From the NCBI RefSeq assembly GCF_900105415.1, contig NZ_FNSM01000001.1, forward strand, positions 2,828,501-2,892,500: a stretch of 64,000 nt of DNA, written 5' to 3'. The notes under the pieces are model-generated. The model saw only the letters and a list, made by a program, of their open reading frames with translations, had not been told where the DNA came from and did not search any database. The DNA comes from Streptomyces sp. TLI_105 (GTDB taxonomy: Bacteria; Actinomycetota; Actinomycetes; Streptomycetales; Streptomycetaceae). This document shows, piece by piece, positions 54,591 to 62,447 of this stretch (the stretch's first letter is position 1; each line of letters starts with the position of its first letter). Both the position numbers and the translations under genes were made by a program.

Positions 54591-55412
54591 CTACGCGGAC
54601 GTGCCCTGGTCGAGCTTCGAGAGGTCGACCGTCTCGTCGGGCGGCGGGGCCTTCACGTCGACCGGCTTGTCGTAGTCGGAGAGCACGAGGGTGCCGGGCT
54701 CCTTGCCGCCTGTCCTGACCATCTTCAGGATGTACGGTTTGCCCTGCTCCGAGACGGACACGGTGGCCGTCTCGCCGCGGGCCTTCTTCTTCACCAGGGT
54801 CGCGACGGGGGTCTTGTCGACCTTGCCGTCCGGCCCCCGGGTCAGTCCCCTGCGCTGCTCCTTGTCCTTGTCCAGGTCGGCGAGGAGCGACTTCAGGTCG
54901 CAGACGCCGCCGAGGTCCTGGCTGCCCGCCTGCCCCGGGGCGATCTTCAGCCAGCGGTCCTTGATCAGTTCGAGGGTGGCCGTGATCTGCGCCTCCGGCA
55001 TGCCCTGGGAGGCCATGGAGGCCCGCCAGAAGGCCTTGTCGCCCTTGATGTAGGTGACGTGGTCGACGCGGCGCAGCTCGGAGGTGCCGCCCTTGATCTT
55101 CATGACGCCGGTGCACTCGTCGCTGTCGTTGACGGCGAAGTCGATGTCGAGCGGCTGGCCGTCGCTGACGACCCGGCCGGTCATGCGCAGGGACGTCGCG
55201 GACTGGGTGGCGGTCACGGCCCGGTCGCCGATCTCGTCGGCGGTGAGGCCCTCGAACGGATCCGGGGAGGGAGCGGGCGCGGGCGCCGCGGCACCGGACG
55301 GGACGGCGCCGGCCCGGGCGGGCGCCGCCCAGGCCACGGCCGGCGCGGGTCCCATGACGACGACGACGGCGCAGACGACCGCCGCGGCGCGGAGCTTTCG
55401 GTGGGACGCCAT
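54591..55412 (-). CDS. Secreted LppX/LprG-like protein between adnA and adnB
   Basis: A 273-residue exported protein. The signal peptide runs to about residue 30 (basic start, AAAVVCAVVVVMGPAPAVAWA) with an AxA-type cleavage site; there is no lipobox Cys, so it is released or processed, not lipidated. A Pro/Ala linker precedes a beta-rich domain of the LolA/LprG fold type with one Cys pair (DECTG and GGVCDL). Such proteins often bind lipids. The start has GAGGAGG. Its placement between two helicase genes is odd and there is no obvious link to DNA repair. Confidence 0.78.
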   Translation of the reverse strand: MASHRKLRAAAVVCAVVVVMGPAPAVAWAAPARAGAVPSGAAAPAPAPSPDPFEGLTADEIGDRAVTATQSATSLRMTGRVVSDGQPLDIDFAVNDSDECTGVMKIKGGTSELRRVDHVTYIKGDKAFWRASMASQGMPEAQITATLELIKDRWLKIAPGQAGSQDLGGVCDLKSLLADLDKDKEQRRGLTRGPDGKVDKTPVATLVKKKARGETATVSVSEQGKPYILKMVRTGGKEPGTLVLSDYDKPVDVKAPPPDETVDLSKLDQGTSA

Positions 55413-55476
55413 GCGGGCCTCCTCGCGTTCCCGGACCCCTGTCCACCAGGGTCGCCCCACGCGCGCGTGGCCGCGA

Positions 55477-55520
55477 CCGGGCCGGGGGCGGGGCGGGGCC
55501 GGGCCGGGGGCGGGGCGGGG
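55477..55520. repeat. Duplicated 22-bp G-rich element
   Basis: Two perfect tandem copies of a 22-mer made of runs of three to five G separated by C or CC on the plus strand. It could form G-quadruplexes in DNA. It fills most of the gap between the adnA stop and the secreted-protein gene. Confidence 0.88.
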
Positions 55521-55521
55521 A

Positions 55522-58500
55522 TCAGTCGACGACCTGGCGGCCCTCCGGGCGGGCGCTGCACGAGGCCCGGAAGGCGCAGGTCGTGCAGTGCTGGCCGGTG
55601 CTCGGGGTGAACCGCTCGTCGAGGACCCGGCCCGCCGCGTTGGCGAGCAGCTCGCCGACCCACTCCCCGGTCAGCGGCTCCTGCGCCTGGACCTTGGGCA
55701 GGGCGTCGCCGCCCTCCTTCTTCGGGGCCGCCTGCCGCAGCTGCACGAGCTCCGCGCCGCCCGGCTCCGGGCGGTCGCCGCCGAAGACCTCGTCGAGGGC
55801 GCCCTCCCGCACCGCGAGCTGGTAGACGGCGAGCTGCGGATGGTGGGCGACCTCGTCACGGGTGGGGGCCGACTTGCCGGTCTTGAAGTCGACGACGTAC
55901 GCGCGCCCGTGCTCGTCGGTCTCGACGCGGTCCATGGAGCCCCGGATGCGGACCTCGTACTCCCCCGCCGCCAGGGTCACGTCGAAACCGTGCTCGGAGG
56001 CGGCCGGGGTGCGGCCGCCGCGGTCCATCACGTGCCAGCTCAGGAAGCGTTCGAGGGCCACGCGCGCGTTCTGCTTCTCCTGGGCCGACTTCCAGGGCGC
56101 GTCGAAGGCGAGGGCGTCCCACACGGAGTCCAGCCGGGCCATGAGGACGTCGAGGTCGGCCGGGGTGCGCCCGGTGGCGACCTCGTCGGCGAGGACGTGG
56201 ACGACGTTCCCGAAGCCCTGGGCGGCGGTGGCCGGGGCCGCCGCCTTGACCTCCCGGCCCAGGAACCACTGGAGGGCGCAGGTGGAGACCAGGTTCTCCA
56301 GGGAGCTCGGCGACAGCGCCACCGGCCGGTCGCGGTCACGCAGCGGCGCCGCGCTGTGGGTCGGCTCGAACAGGCCCCACCAGCGGTCCGGATGCGCGGC
56401 CGGAACCAGCGGCTGGCCGTCCTCGTCGGTGAGCGCGGCCAGCCGGGCGAGCCGGTCGGCGGCCGCCTCGCGGAGCGCGGGCGAGGCCTCCGGGTCGACG
56501 GTGGTGGCGCGGAGCTCGGCGACCAGGGCGGAGACGGCGAGCGGGCGGCGCGGGCGGCCCGGGACGTCCTTCGGCTCGACGCCGAACTCGGCGAGGAAAC
56601 GGGACGGCTGGTCGCCGTCCTCGGCCGCGGCCTTCACGGCGGTCACGACGAGCCGGTCGCGGGCGCGGGTGGCGGCGACGTAGAACAACCGGCGCTCCTC
56701 CGCGAGGAGGGCGCCGGGGCTGAGGGGCTCGGCGAGGCCGTCACGGCCGATGCGGTCCGCTTCGAGGAGGGAGCCCCGGCGGCGGAGGTCCGGCCAGAGG
56801 CCCTCCTGCACACCGGCGACGACGACGAAGCTCCACTCCAGGCCCTTGGAGCGGTGCGCGGTCATCAGACGGACGGCGTCGGGGCGGGTGTGCCGGCGGG
56901 TGAGGGTGTCGGCGGCGATGTCCTGGGCGTCGAGCTCCTCCAGGAAGTTGAGGACGCCTCGGCCGCCGACGCGCTCCTCGGCGCGGGCGGCGGTCTCGAA
57001 GAGGGCGCAGACGGCGTCGAGGTCACGGTCGGCGTTGCGGCCGGCGGGGCCGCCGCGGAGGGCGGCGCGCTCCAGACGGCCGGGCCAGGGGGTGCCCTGC
57101 CAGAGCACCCAGAGGGCCTCCTCGGCGGTGCCGCCGGCGTCGAGCAGCGCGCGGGTCTCCTGGAGGAGCTGCCCGAGGCGCTGGGCGCCGCGTGCGTACG
57201 CGGGGTCGTGCGCGACGAGGCGCTCGGGCTCGGCGAGGGCCCTTGCGAGGAGGACGTCGGAGGGGGGCGGGACCTTGTTGCCCGCGGTGCGCTCTTCGTC
57301 CCGCAGGGCTCGGCCCAGCCTTCGCAGGTCGGCGGGGTCCACTCCGGCAAGGGGGGACGCGAGCAGTTCGAGTGCCGTCTCGACGGGGAGCCAGGTCGCT
57401 TCGGGGCCGGGGGCGCCTGAAGTGCCGGCCGTGTCGGGGGCGCCGTCCCGGTCGGGTGCGCCGTCCCGGGGATCGGCGTCCGGGGTGGGTGCGGCGCCGT
57501 CGGCGGCGGTTGTGCCCACCCGTTCCGCCCCGGCGGAACGCATGCCCACGACCGGGGGTGCGGAAGGCTCGCCCGCGACCGGGGGCGTGGGGCGTGGAGC
57601 CGCGACCCCCGCCACCGCCCGCAGCGCCAGCAGCAGCGGGGCCACCGCCGGTTCGTGGCGGAGGGGGGTGTCCGCCGCGTCCGTTTCCACCGGGACGCCT
57701 GCCGAGGTGAGGGCGCGGCGGAGGGACGGGAGGGAGGCGGCGGCGCGGGTGAGGACGGCCATGTCCTGCCAGGGGACGCCGTCCTCCAGGTGGGCGCGGC
57801 GCAGCAGGTCGGCGATGTTCTCGGCCTCCGCCGAGGCCGTGGGGTACGTGTACGCCTCCGCCCGTCCCCCGTCCCGCGTCGGGGCGAGCTCGCGGTGGGC
57901 GCGGACCTTGTCGGCGGGGAGCCGGGGCATCGGCATGCGCTGGGCGAGCAGCCGGGTCGCCCCGAGCAGCTCCGTACCCGCGCGGCGCGAGGTGCGCAGG
58001 ACGCGGACCTCCGCGCCGGCGAAGGAGGACGGGAAGTCGAGGATGCCGTTCACGTCGGCGCCGCGGAAGGCGTAGATGGACTGGTCCGGGTCGCCGAAGG
58101 CGACGACCGTGCTCCGGCCGTGGCCCGCGAGCGCGTGCAGCAGCCGGACCTGCGCCGGGTCGGTGTCCTGGTACTCGTCGACGTAGATCGCGTCGTACGC
58201 GGGCATGCGGGCGTCCCGGGCGAGCGGTACGGCCCGGTGGACGAGCTCCGCGTAGTCGAGGACGCCCTGGAGGTCGAGGACGTCGAGGTACTCGGCGAGG
58301 AAGCCGGCCGCGGCCTTCCAGTCCGGGCGGCCGACCCGGTCCGCGAAGCGGGCGAGCGCGTCCGGTCCGAGGCCCAGTTCGCGGGAGCGCGCGAGGACGG
58401 CCCGTACCTCGTCGGCGAAGCCCCGGGTGGTGAGGCAGGCGCGGAGTTCGTCGGGCCAGCCGACCCGGCCGAGGCCCGCCTGCTCCAGGTCGATCTGGCC

Positions 58501-58983
58501 GGCGAGCAGTTCGCGGACGGCGAGGTCCTGCTCGGGTCCGGAGAGCAGCCGGAGCGGTTCGGCGAAGAGCTCGGCGTCCTGGTGGGCGCGGATGAGGGCG
58601 TAGCAGTACGAGTGGAAGGTCGTCGCCTGCGGGGGGCGGCGGCCGCCGAGCCGGGTGGCCATGCGGTCGCGGAGTTCGACGGCGGCCTTGCGGCTGAAGG
58701 TGAGGACGAGGAGGCGCTCGGGGTCGGCGCCGTTCTCCATGCGGGCGGCGACCGCCTCGACCAGCGTGGTCGTCTTGCCGGTGCCGGGTCCGGCGAGGAC
58801 GAGAAGAGGTCCGCCGGTGTGGTCAACCACTTCCCGCTGGACTGCGTCCAGCTGAGGGGGATCCAGCGGGGCCGGCGTGGTGCGTACCAGTCGGTACGCG
58901 CCCGGGGTCCGCTGCCGTCCCGTACCCGGGTACGGCTGTCCCTGGTGCGGCGGCGTACGCCGGGTGGTGGAGGAGGAGCTCAC
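55522..58983 (-). CDS. adnA: AdnA-like helicase-nuclease subunit
   Basis: An 1153-residue UvrD-like motor with a C-terminal iron-sulfur nuclease. Walker A is LAGPGTGKTT (Lys70), motif II VDEYQDTDP, motif V TAHRSKGLEWS, and the nuclease core YVVDFKTGK. The cluster cysteines are one in STCALQW and three in HCTTCAFRASC near the C-terminus. AdnA pairs with AdnB to unwind and resect DNA breaks. A low-complexity insert (about 465-545) divides the motor and contains an embedded palindromic repeat. ATP and nuclease motifs are intact, so no pseudogenisation is seen. Confidence 0.9.
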   Translation of the reverse strand: MSSSSTTRRTPPHQGQPYPGTGRQRTPGAYRLVRTTPAPLDPPQLDAVQREVVDHTGGPLLVLAGPGTGKTTTLVEAVAARMENGADPERLLVLTFSRKAAVELRDRMATRLGGRRPPQATTFHSYCYALIRAHQDAELFAEPLRLLSGPEQDLAVRELLAGQIDLEQAGLGRVGWPDELRACLTTRGFADEVRAVLARSRELGLGPDALARFADRVGRPDWKAAAGFLAEYLDVLDLQGVLDYAELVHRAVPLARDARMPAYDAIYVDEYQDTDPAQVRLLHALAGHGRSTVVAFGDPDQSIYAFRGADVNGILDFPSSFAGAEVRVLRTSRRAGTELLGATRLLAQRMPMPRLPADKVRAHRELAPTRDGGRAEAYTYPTASAEAENIADLLRRAHLEDGVPWQDMAVLTRAAASLPSLRRALTSAGVPVETDAADTPLRHEPAVAPLLLALRAVAGVAAPRPTPPVAGEPSAPPVVGMRSAGAERVGTTAADGAAPTPDADPRDGAPDRDGAPDTAGTSGAPGPEATWLPVETALELLASPLAGVDPADLRRLGRALRDEERTAGNKVPPPSDVLLARALAEPERLVAHDPAYARGAQRLGQLLQETRALLDAGGTAEEALWVLWQGTPWPGRLERAALRGGPAGRNADRDLDAVCALFETAARAEERVGGRGVLNFLEELDAQDIAADTLTRRHTRPDAVRLMTAHRSKGLEWSFVVVAGVQEGLWPDLRRRGSLLEADRIGRDGLAEPLSPGALLAEERRLFYVAATRARDRLVVTAVKAAAEDGDQPSRFLAEFGVEPKDVPGRPRRPLAVSALVAELRATTVDPEASPALREAAADRLARLAALTDEDGQPLVPAAHPDRWWGLFEPTHSAAPLRDRDRPVALSPSSLENLVSTCALQWFLGREVKAAAPATAAQGFGNVVHVLADEVATGRTPADLDVLMARLDSVWDALAFDAPWKSAQEKQNARVALERFLSWHVMDRGGRTPAASEHGFDVTLAAGEYEVRIRGSMDRVETDEHGRAYVVDFKTGKSAPTRDEVAHHPQLAVYQLAVREGALDEVFGGDRPEPGGAELVQLRQAAPKKEGGDALPKVQAQEPLTGEWVGELLANAAGRVLDERFTPSTGQHCTTCAFRASCSARPEGRQVVD
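57509..57553. repeat. Palindromic element embedded in adnA
   Basis: GTTCCGCC-CC-GGCGGAAC (57522-57539) is flanked by two CCCAC-containing arms. It encodes MRSAGAERVGTT in the AdnA insert. I recall this sequence as a frequent intergenic palindrome of Streptomyces. Confidence 0.7.
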
Positions 58984-59159
58984 GTGGTTCGCCGGTCCTG
59001 GTGGGTGTGGTGGTGCGGGTGAGGCGGCCGTGTGCCGTGGCCGCCGCCTCGGGAGACGCGAGCGAAGACGTTACGCGAAGCGGGCCGCCGACAAGCCGCA
59101 CTCCGTACCGCTTCCACCCCCGCGGGGCCGTTCCGCCCGGGCCGACCGGGGCGGCTCCC

Positions 59160-59516
59160 TCAGATGTGAGTTCCGTCCCAGCGGGCCCGGCGCATGTCGA
59201 TCCTCGGCACGTGTCCCTCGGCCGCCGGGCCCGCCGCGCGCAGCGGAGTGCCCTCCTCGCGGTAGTGGCCGAGGGCCCGGAGCTCGTGGCCGGGCAGCAG
59301 CGTGCCGTCGGCGCGGACCACCCGCCACCAGGGGGCCGTCCCGCCGTACAGGGCCATGACCCGGCCCACTTGGCGCGGTCCGCCCTCGCCGAGCCACTCG
59401 GCCACGTCGCCGTAGGTCATGACCCGGCCGGGAGGGATCGCGTCGGCGAGGTCGAGCACCCGCTCCGCGTACTCGGGCAGTTCTCCGGTCTCCCCCACGG
59501 GCTCCTCCATGCTCAT
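59160..59516 (-). CDS. Alkyltransferase-like (ATL) DNA-binding protein
   Basis: A 118-residue protein of the MGMT fold with the DNA-binding PPGRVMTYGDVAEWLG. The active-site PCHR of true methyltransferases is PWWR (62-65), so it cannot accept alkyl groups. ATL proteins flag O6-alkylguanine for nucleotide excision repair. It fits with the repair genes downstream (adnA, adnB, uvrD2). Start uncertain: ATG 59516, 59525 or 59510. Confidence 0.85.
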   Translation of the reverse strand: MSMEEPVGETGELPEYAERVLDLADAIPPGRVMTYGDVAEWLGEGGPRQVGRVMALYGGTAPWWRVVRADGTLLPGHELRALGHYREEGTPLRAAGPAAEGHVPRIDMRRARWDGTHI

Positions 59517-59544
59517 CCGCCCCATCCTGCCTCACCCCACCGAC

Positions 59545-59691
59545 ATGGCCCTGATGCCTCCGCGCGGCAGCTCTTCGTGCCACCATCGTGCGGGCGGTGA
59601 CTGGTGATACGAGATCAAGAGCGACAAGTACAAGAACAAGACGGACCAGAACGAGATCGACAAGACGCGCATGCAGAGACGGACATGGTGA
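59545..59691 (+). other. Two-part small ORF with in-frame TGA
   Basis: ATG 59545 opens a 20-codon ORF ending at TGA 59605. The same frame then continues 27 codons to TGA 59689. The second part (Lys/Asn/Asp-rich, YEIKSDKYKNKTDQNEIDKT) has almost only G/C-ending codons although the DNA is purine-rich and unusually poor in T. There is no start codon in the second part except one ATG near its end. It could be a leader peptide or simply a purine-rich leader RNA. Confidence 0.35.
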
Positions 59692-62330
59692 TGGGGCAGG
59701 ACACGCAGCCTCCCGGCGGGGCCCAGCCCGACGTGCCCGAGCGGGTCTCCGGTGACGAGCCGCTGCTCGCCGCCCGCGTCCACCGGCCCTCCGACCTCAT
59801 GCGGCTGCTCGTCGGTCTGCTCGCCATCGGGCTCGTCATCGCCGTCGCCGCGTTCGCCCACGCCACGACCTCGGGCCTGGAGCAGGACATCAACAAGGGG
59901 GCGACCGGCACCCCGGACGTCTTCGTCAAGATCGCCGGTCTCGTCTCGTCCATCGCCGTCCTGCTCGTGCCGGTCGCCTTCGCCATCGAGCGGCTGATCA
60001 AGCGGGACGGGCTGCGCATCGCGGACGGCGTCCTCGCCGCCGTCCTGGCGCACGGCGTCACCCTCGCCACCGACCTGTGGGTCGCCCAGGCCGCGCCCGG
60101 CACGGTGCAGGACGCGCTGACCCAGCCGCAGTCCGGGGGCGGGCTCACGGACCCGGTGCACAACTACCTCGCGCCGGTGATCGCGTACATGACGGCCGTC
60201 GGCATGGCCCGCAGGCCCCGCTGGCGGGTGTCGCTCTGGGTGGTGCTGCTGCTCGACGCGTTCACGATGCTGGTGGCCGGCTACACCACCGCCCTCTCGA
60301 TCATCCTGACCGTCCTGATCGGCTGGACGGTGGCGTACGGCACGCTGTACGCCGTCGGCTCGCCGAACGTCCGGCCCACCGGGCAGACCCTCCTCGCCGG
60401 GCTGCGCCGGGTCGGCTTCCGGCCGGTGACCGCGCTGCGCGCCGAGGGCGTGCCCGACTCGGCGGACAGCGCCGACCGGGGCCGCCGTTACATCGTGACC
60501 CTGGAGGACGGACCGCCGCTCGACGTCACCGTCGTCGACCGGGAGCAGCAGGCGCACGGCTTCTTCTACCGCGCGTGGCGGCGGATCACGCTGCGGACGA
60601 TCACCACCCGCCGCTCGATCGTCTCGCTGCGCCAGGCCCTGGAGCAGGAGGCGCTCCTCGCGTACGCGGCGATCGCCGCCGGGGCGAACGCGCCCAAGCT
60701 GATCGCCACCTCGGAGCTCGGCCCGGACGCCGTGATGCTGGTGTACGAGCACATCGGCGGCCGGAACCTGGACTCGCTCGACGACGCCGAGATCACCGAC
60801 GAGCTGGTCCGCAGCGCCTGGCGGCAGGTCCGGGCGCTGCAGTCGCGGCGGATCGCGCACCGTCGGCTCACGGGGGACGCGATCCTGGTGGATCGTTCCG
60901 GCAAGGTGATCCTCACCGATCTGCGGGGCGGCGAGATCGCGGCCGGCGACCTGGTCCTGCGGATGGACATCGCCCAGCTGCTCACCACCCTCGGCCTGCG
61001 GGTGGGGGCGGATCGGGCGGTCGCCGCGGCCGTCGAGGTGCTCGGCCCGGACACCGTCGCCGACTGTCTGCCGCTGCTCCAGCCGATCGCCCTGAGCCGC
61101 TCCACGCGCGCGACGCTGCGGAAGCGGGCGCGGGAGCGGTCCGCGCGGGAGCGCGAGGCCGTGCTCGCGGCCTCGGAGGCGGCCAAGCACGAGCGGGAGC
61201 TCGCCAAGGCCGAGGCGGCGGCGGACCGGAAGGCCGTACGGGCGGAGACGAAGGCCGAGAAGAAGGCGGACAAGAAGGCCGAGAAGCGGGCCCTGGACAC
61301 CGCCCTGGACGAGGCCCGCGAGGAGGACCTGCTCGCGCAGATCCGGCAGCAGGTGCTGCTGATCCGCCCGCAGGCCCCGGTGGAGCCGGTCCGGCTGGAA
61401 CGGATCAAGCCGCGGACGCTGGTCAGCCTGATCGCGGGCGCGGTCGCCGCGTACTTCCTGCTCTCGCAGATCGCCCGTACGCCGCTGTCGACGGTCAGCG
61501 AGGCGGACTGGCGGTGGGTCGCGGCGGCCGTGCTGTTCTCGGCGCTCAGCTATGTGGCGGCGGCGATGAGCCTGCTCGGCTTCGTCCCCGAGCGGGTCGG
61601 GTTCTGGCGGACGGTGGTGGCGCAGATCGCCGGCTCCTTCGTGAAGATCGTCGCCCCGGCGGCGGTCGGCGGCGTCGCCCTGAACACCCGCTTCCTCCAG
61701 CGCTCGGGAGTGCGCCCGGGGCTCGCGGTGGCGAGCGTCGGCGCCTCGCAGCTCTTCGGTCTCGGGGCCCACATCCTGCTCCTGCTCTCCTTCGGCTATC
61801 TGACGGGCACCGAGAAGTCGCAGTCCTTCACCCCGTCGAGGACGGTGATCGCCGGGCTCCTGACGGTCGCGGTGCTCGTCCTGGTGGTGACGGCGATCCC
61901 GTTCATGCGCAAGTTCGTCTCGACGCGGCTGCGCTCGCTCTTCGCCGGTGTGGTGCCCCGCATGCTGGACGTGCTCCAGCGGCCGGTGAAGCTGGCGACG
62001 GGCATCAGCGGGATGCTGTTCCTGACCCTCGTGTTCGTCCTCTGTCTGGACGCCTCGATCCGGGCCTTCAGCCACGGGAACCAGACGATCAGTTACGCGA
62101 CCGTGGCCGTCGTCTTCCTCGCGGGCAACGCTCTCGGTTCGGCGGCGCCCACCCCGGGCGGTGTCGGCGCGGTCGAGGGCGCGCTCACCGTCGGCCTGGT
62201 CACCGTCGGCGGCCTGCCGATCGAGGTCGCGACCCCGGCGGTGCTCCTCTACCGCCTGCTGACGCTGTGGATCCCGGTGCTGCCGGGGTGGCTCTGCTTC
62301 AACTGGCTGACCAAGCGGGAAGCCCTGTAG
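59685..62330 (+). CDS. Large membrane protein: pseudokinase-like domain fused to UPF0104/LPG-flippase-like domain
   Basis: An 881-residue protein. Residues about 30-225 hold six helices. Residues about 260-480 resemble a protein-kinase/phosphotransferase fold with HRRLTGDAILVD and VILTDLRGG in place of HGDxxxxNxL and DFG, so the catalytic residues are lost. Residues about 478-550 form a Lys/Ala/Glu-rich coiled coil. Residues about 570-880 are an eight-helix lysylphosphatidylglycerol-synthase-type flippase domain (UPF0104: APAAVGGVALNTRF, APTPGGVGAVEGAL). The cytoplasmic LPG synthetase domain is absent. Start ambiguous: ATG 59685 or 59691. Confidence 0.82.
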   Translation: MVMGQDTQPPGGAQPDVPERVSGDEPLLAARVHRPSDLMRLLVGLLAIGLVIAVAAFAHATTSGLEQDINKGATGTPDVFVKIAGLVSSIAVLLVPVAFAIERLIKRDGLRIADGVLAAVLAHGVTLATDLWVAQAAPGTVQDALTQPQSGGGLTDPVHNYLAPVIAYMTAVGMARRPRWRVSLWVVLLLDAFTMLVAGYTTALSIILTVLIGWTVAYGTLYAVGSPNVRPTGQTLLAGLRRVGFRPVTALRAEGVPDSADSADRGRRYIVTLEDGPPLDVTVVDREQQAHGFFYRAWRRITLRTITTRRSIVSLRQALEQEALLAYAAIAAGANAPKLIATSELGPDAVMLVYEHIGGRNLDSLDDAEITDELVRSAWRQVRALQSRRIAHRRLTGDAILVDRSGKVILTDLRGGEIAAGDLVLRMDIAQLLTTLGLRVGADRAVAAAVEVLGPDTVADCLPLLQPIALSRSTRATLRKRARERSAREREAVLAASEAAKHERELAKAEAAADRKAVRAETKAEKKADKKAEKRALDTALDEAREEDLLAQIRQQVLLIRPQAPVEPVRLERIKPRTLVSLIAGAVAAYFLLSQIARTPLSTVSEADWRWVAAAVLFSALSYVAAAMSLLGFVPERVGFWRTVVAQIAGSFVKIVAPAAVGGVALNTRFLQRSGVRPGLAVASVGASQLFGLGAHILLLLSFGYLTGTEKSQSFTPSRTVIAGLLTVAVLVLVVTAIPFMRKFVSTRLRSLFAGVVPRMLDVLQRPVKLATGISGMLFLTLVFVLCLDASIRAFSHGNQTISYATVAVVFLAGNALGSAAPTPGGVGAVEGALTVGLVTVGGLPIEVATPAVLLYRLLTLWIPVLPGWLCFNWLTKREAL

Positions 62331-62338
62331 GGGCCCGT

Positions 62339-62376
62339 CCCGCCGGTCGGGCCGAGCCCATGGCGTGACCGGCGGG
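62339..62376 (+). terminator. Hairpin after the membrane protein gene
   Basis: A 10-bp stem (62339-62348 with 62367-62376) with an 18-nt loop, 8 bp after the stop. It may extend through an adjacent GGGCCC/GGGCCC pair. Moderate terminator candidate. Confidence 0.55.
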
Positions 62377-62447
62377 CCCCCCTCGTCCGCCACCCGCTTG
62401 GACCCCCGTCCCGCGCGGGGGCGCGGGCGGCGGCCCACGATGGGCCT

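Noticed and set aside
49618..54675. A 1685-codon open frame on the plus strand
   Set aside because: It is antisense to the M20 peptidase and adnB; the translation is low-complexity Gly/Ala/Glu/Arg typical of GC-rich mirror frames, and both real genes have full motifs.
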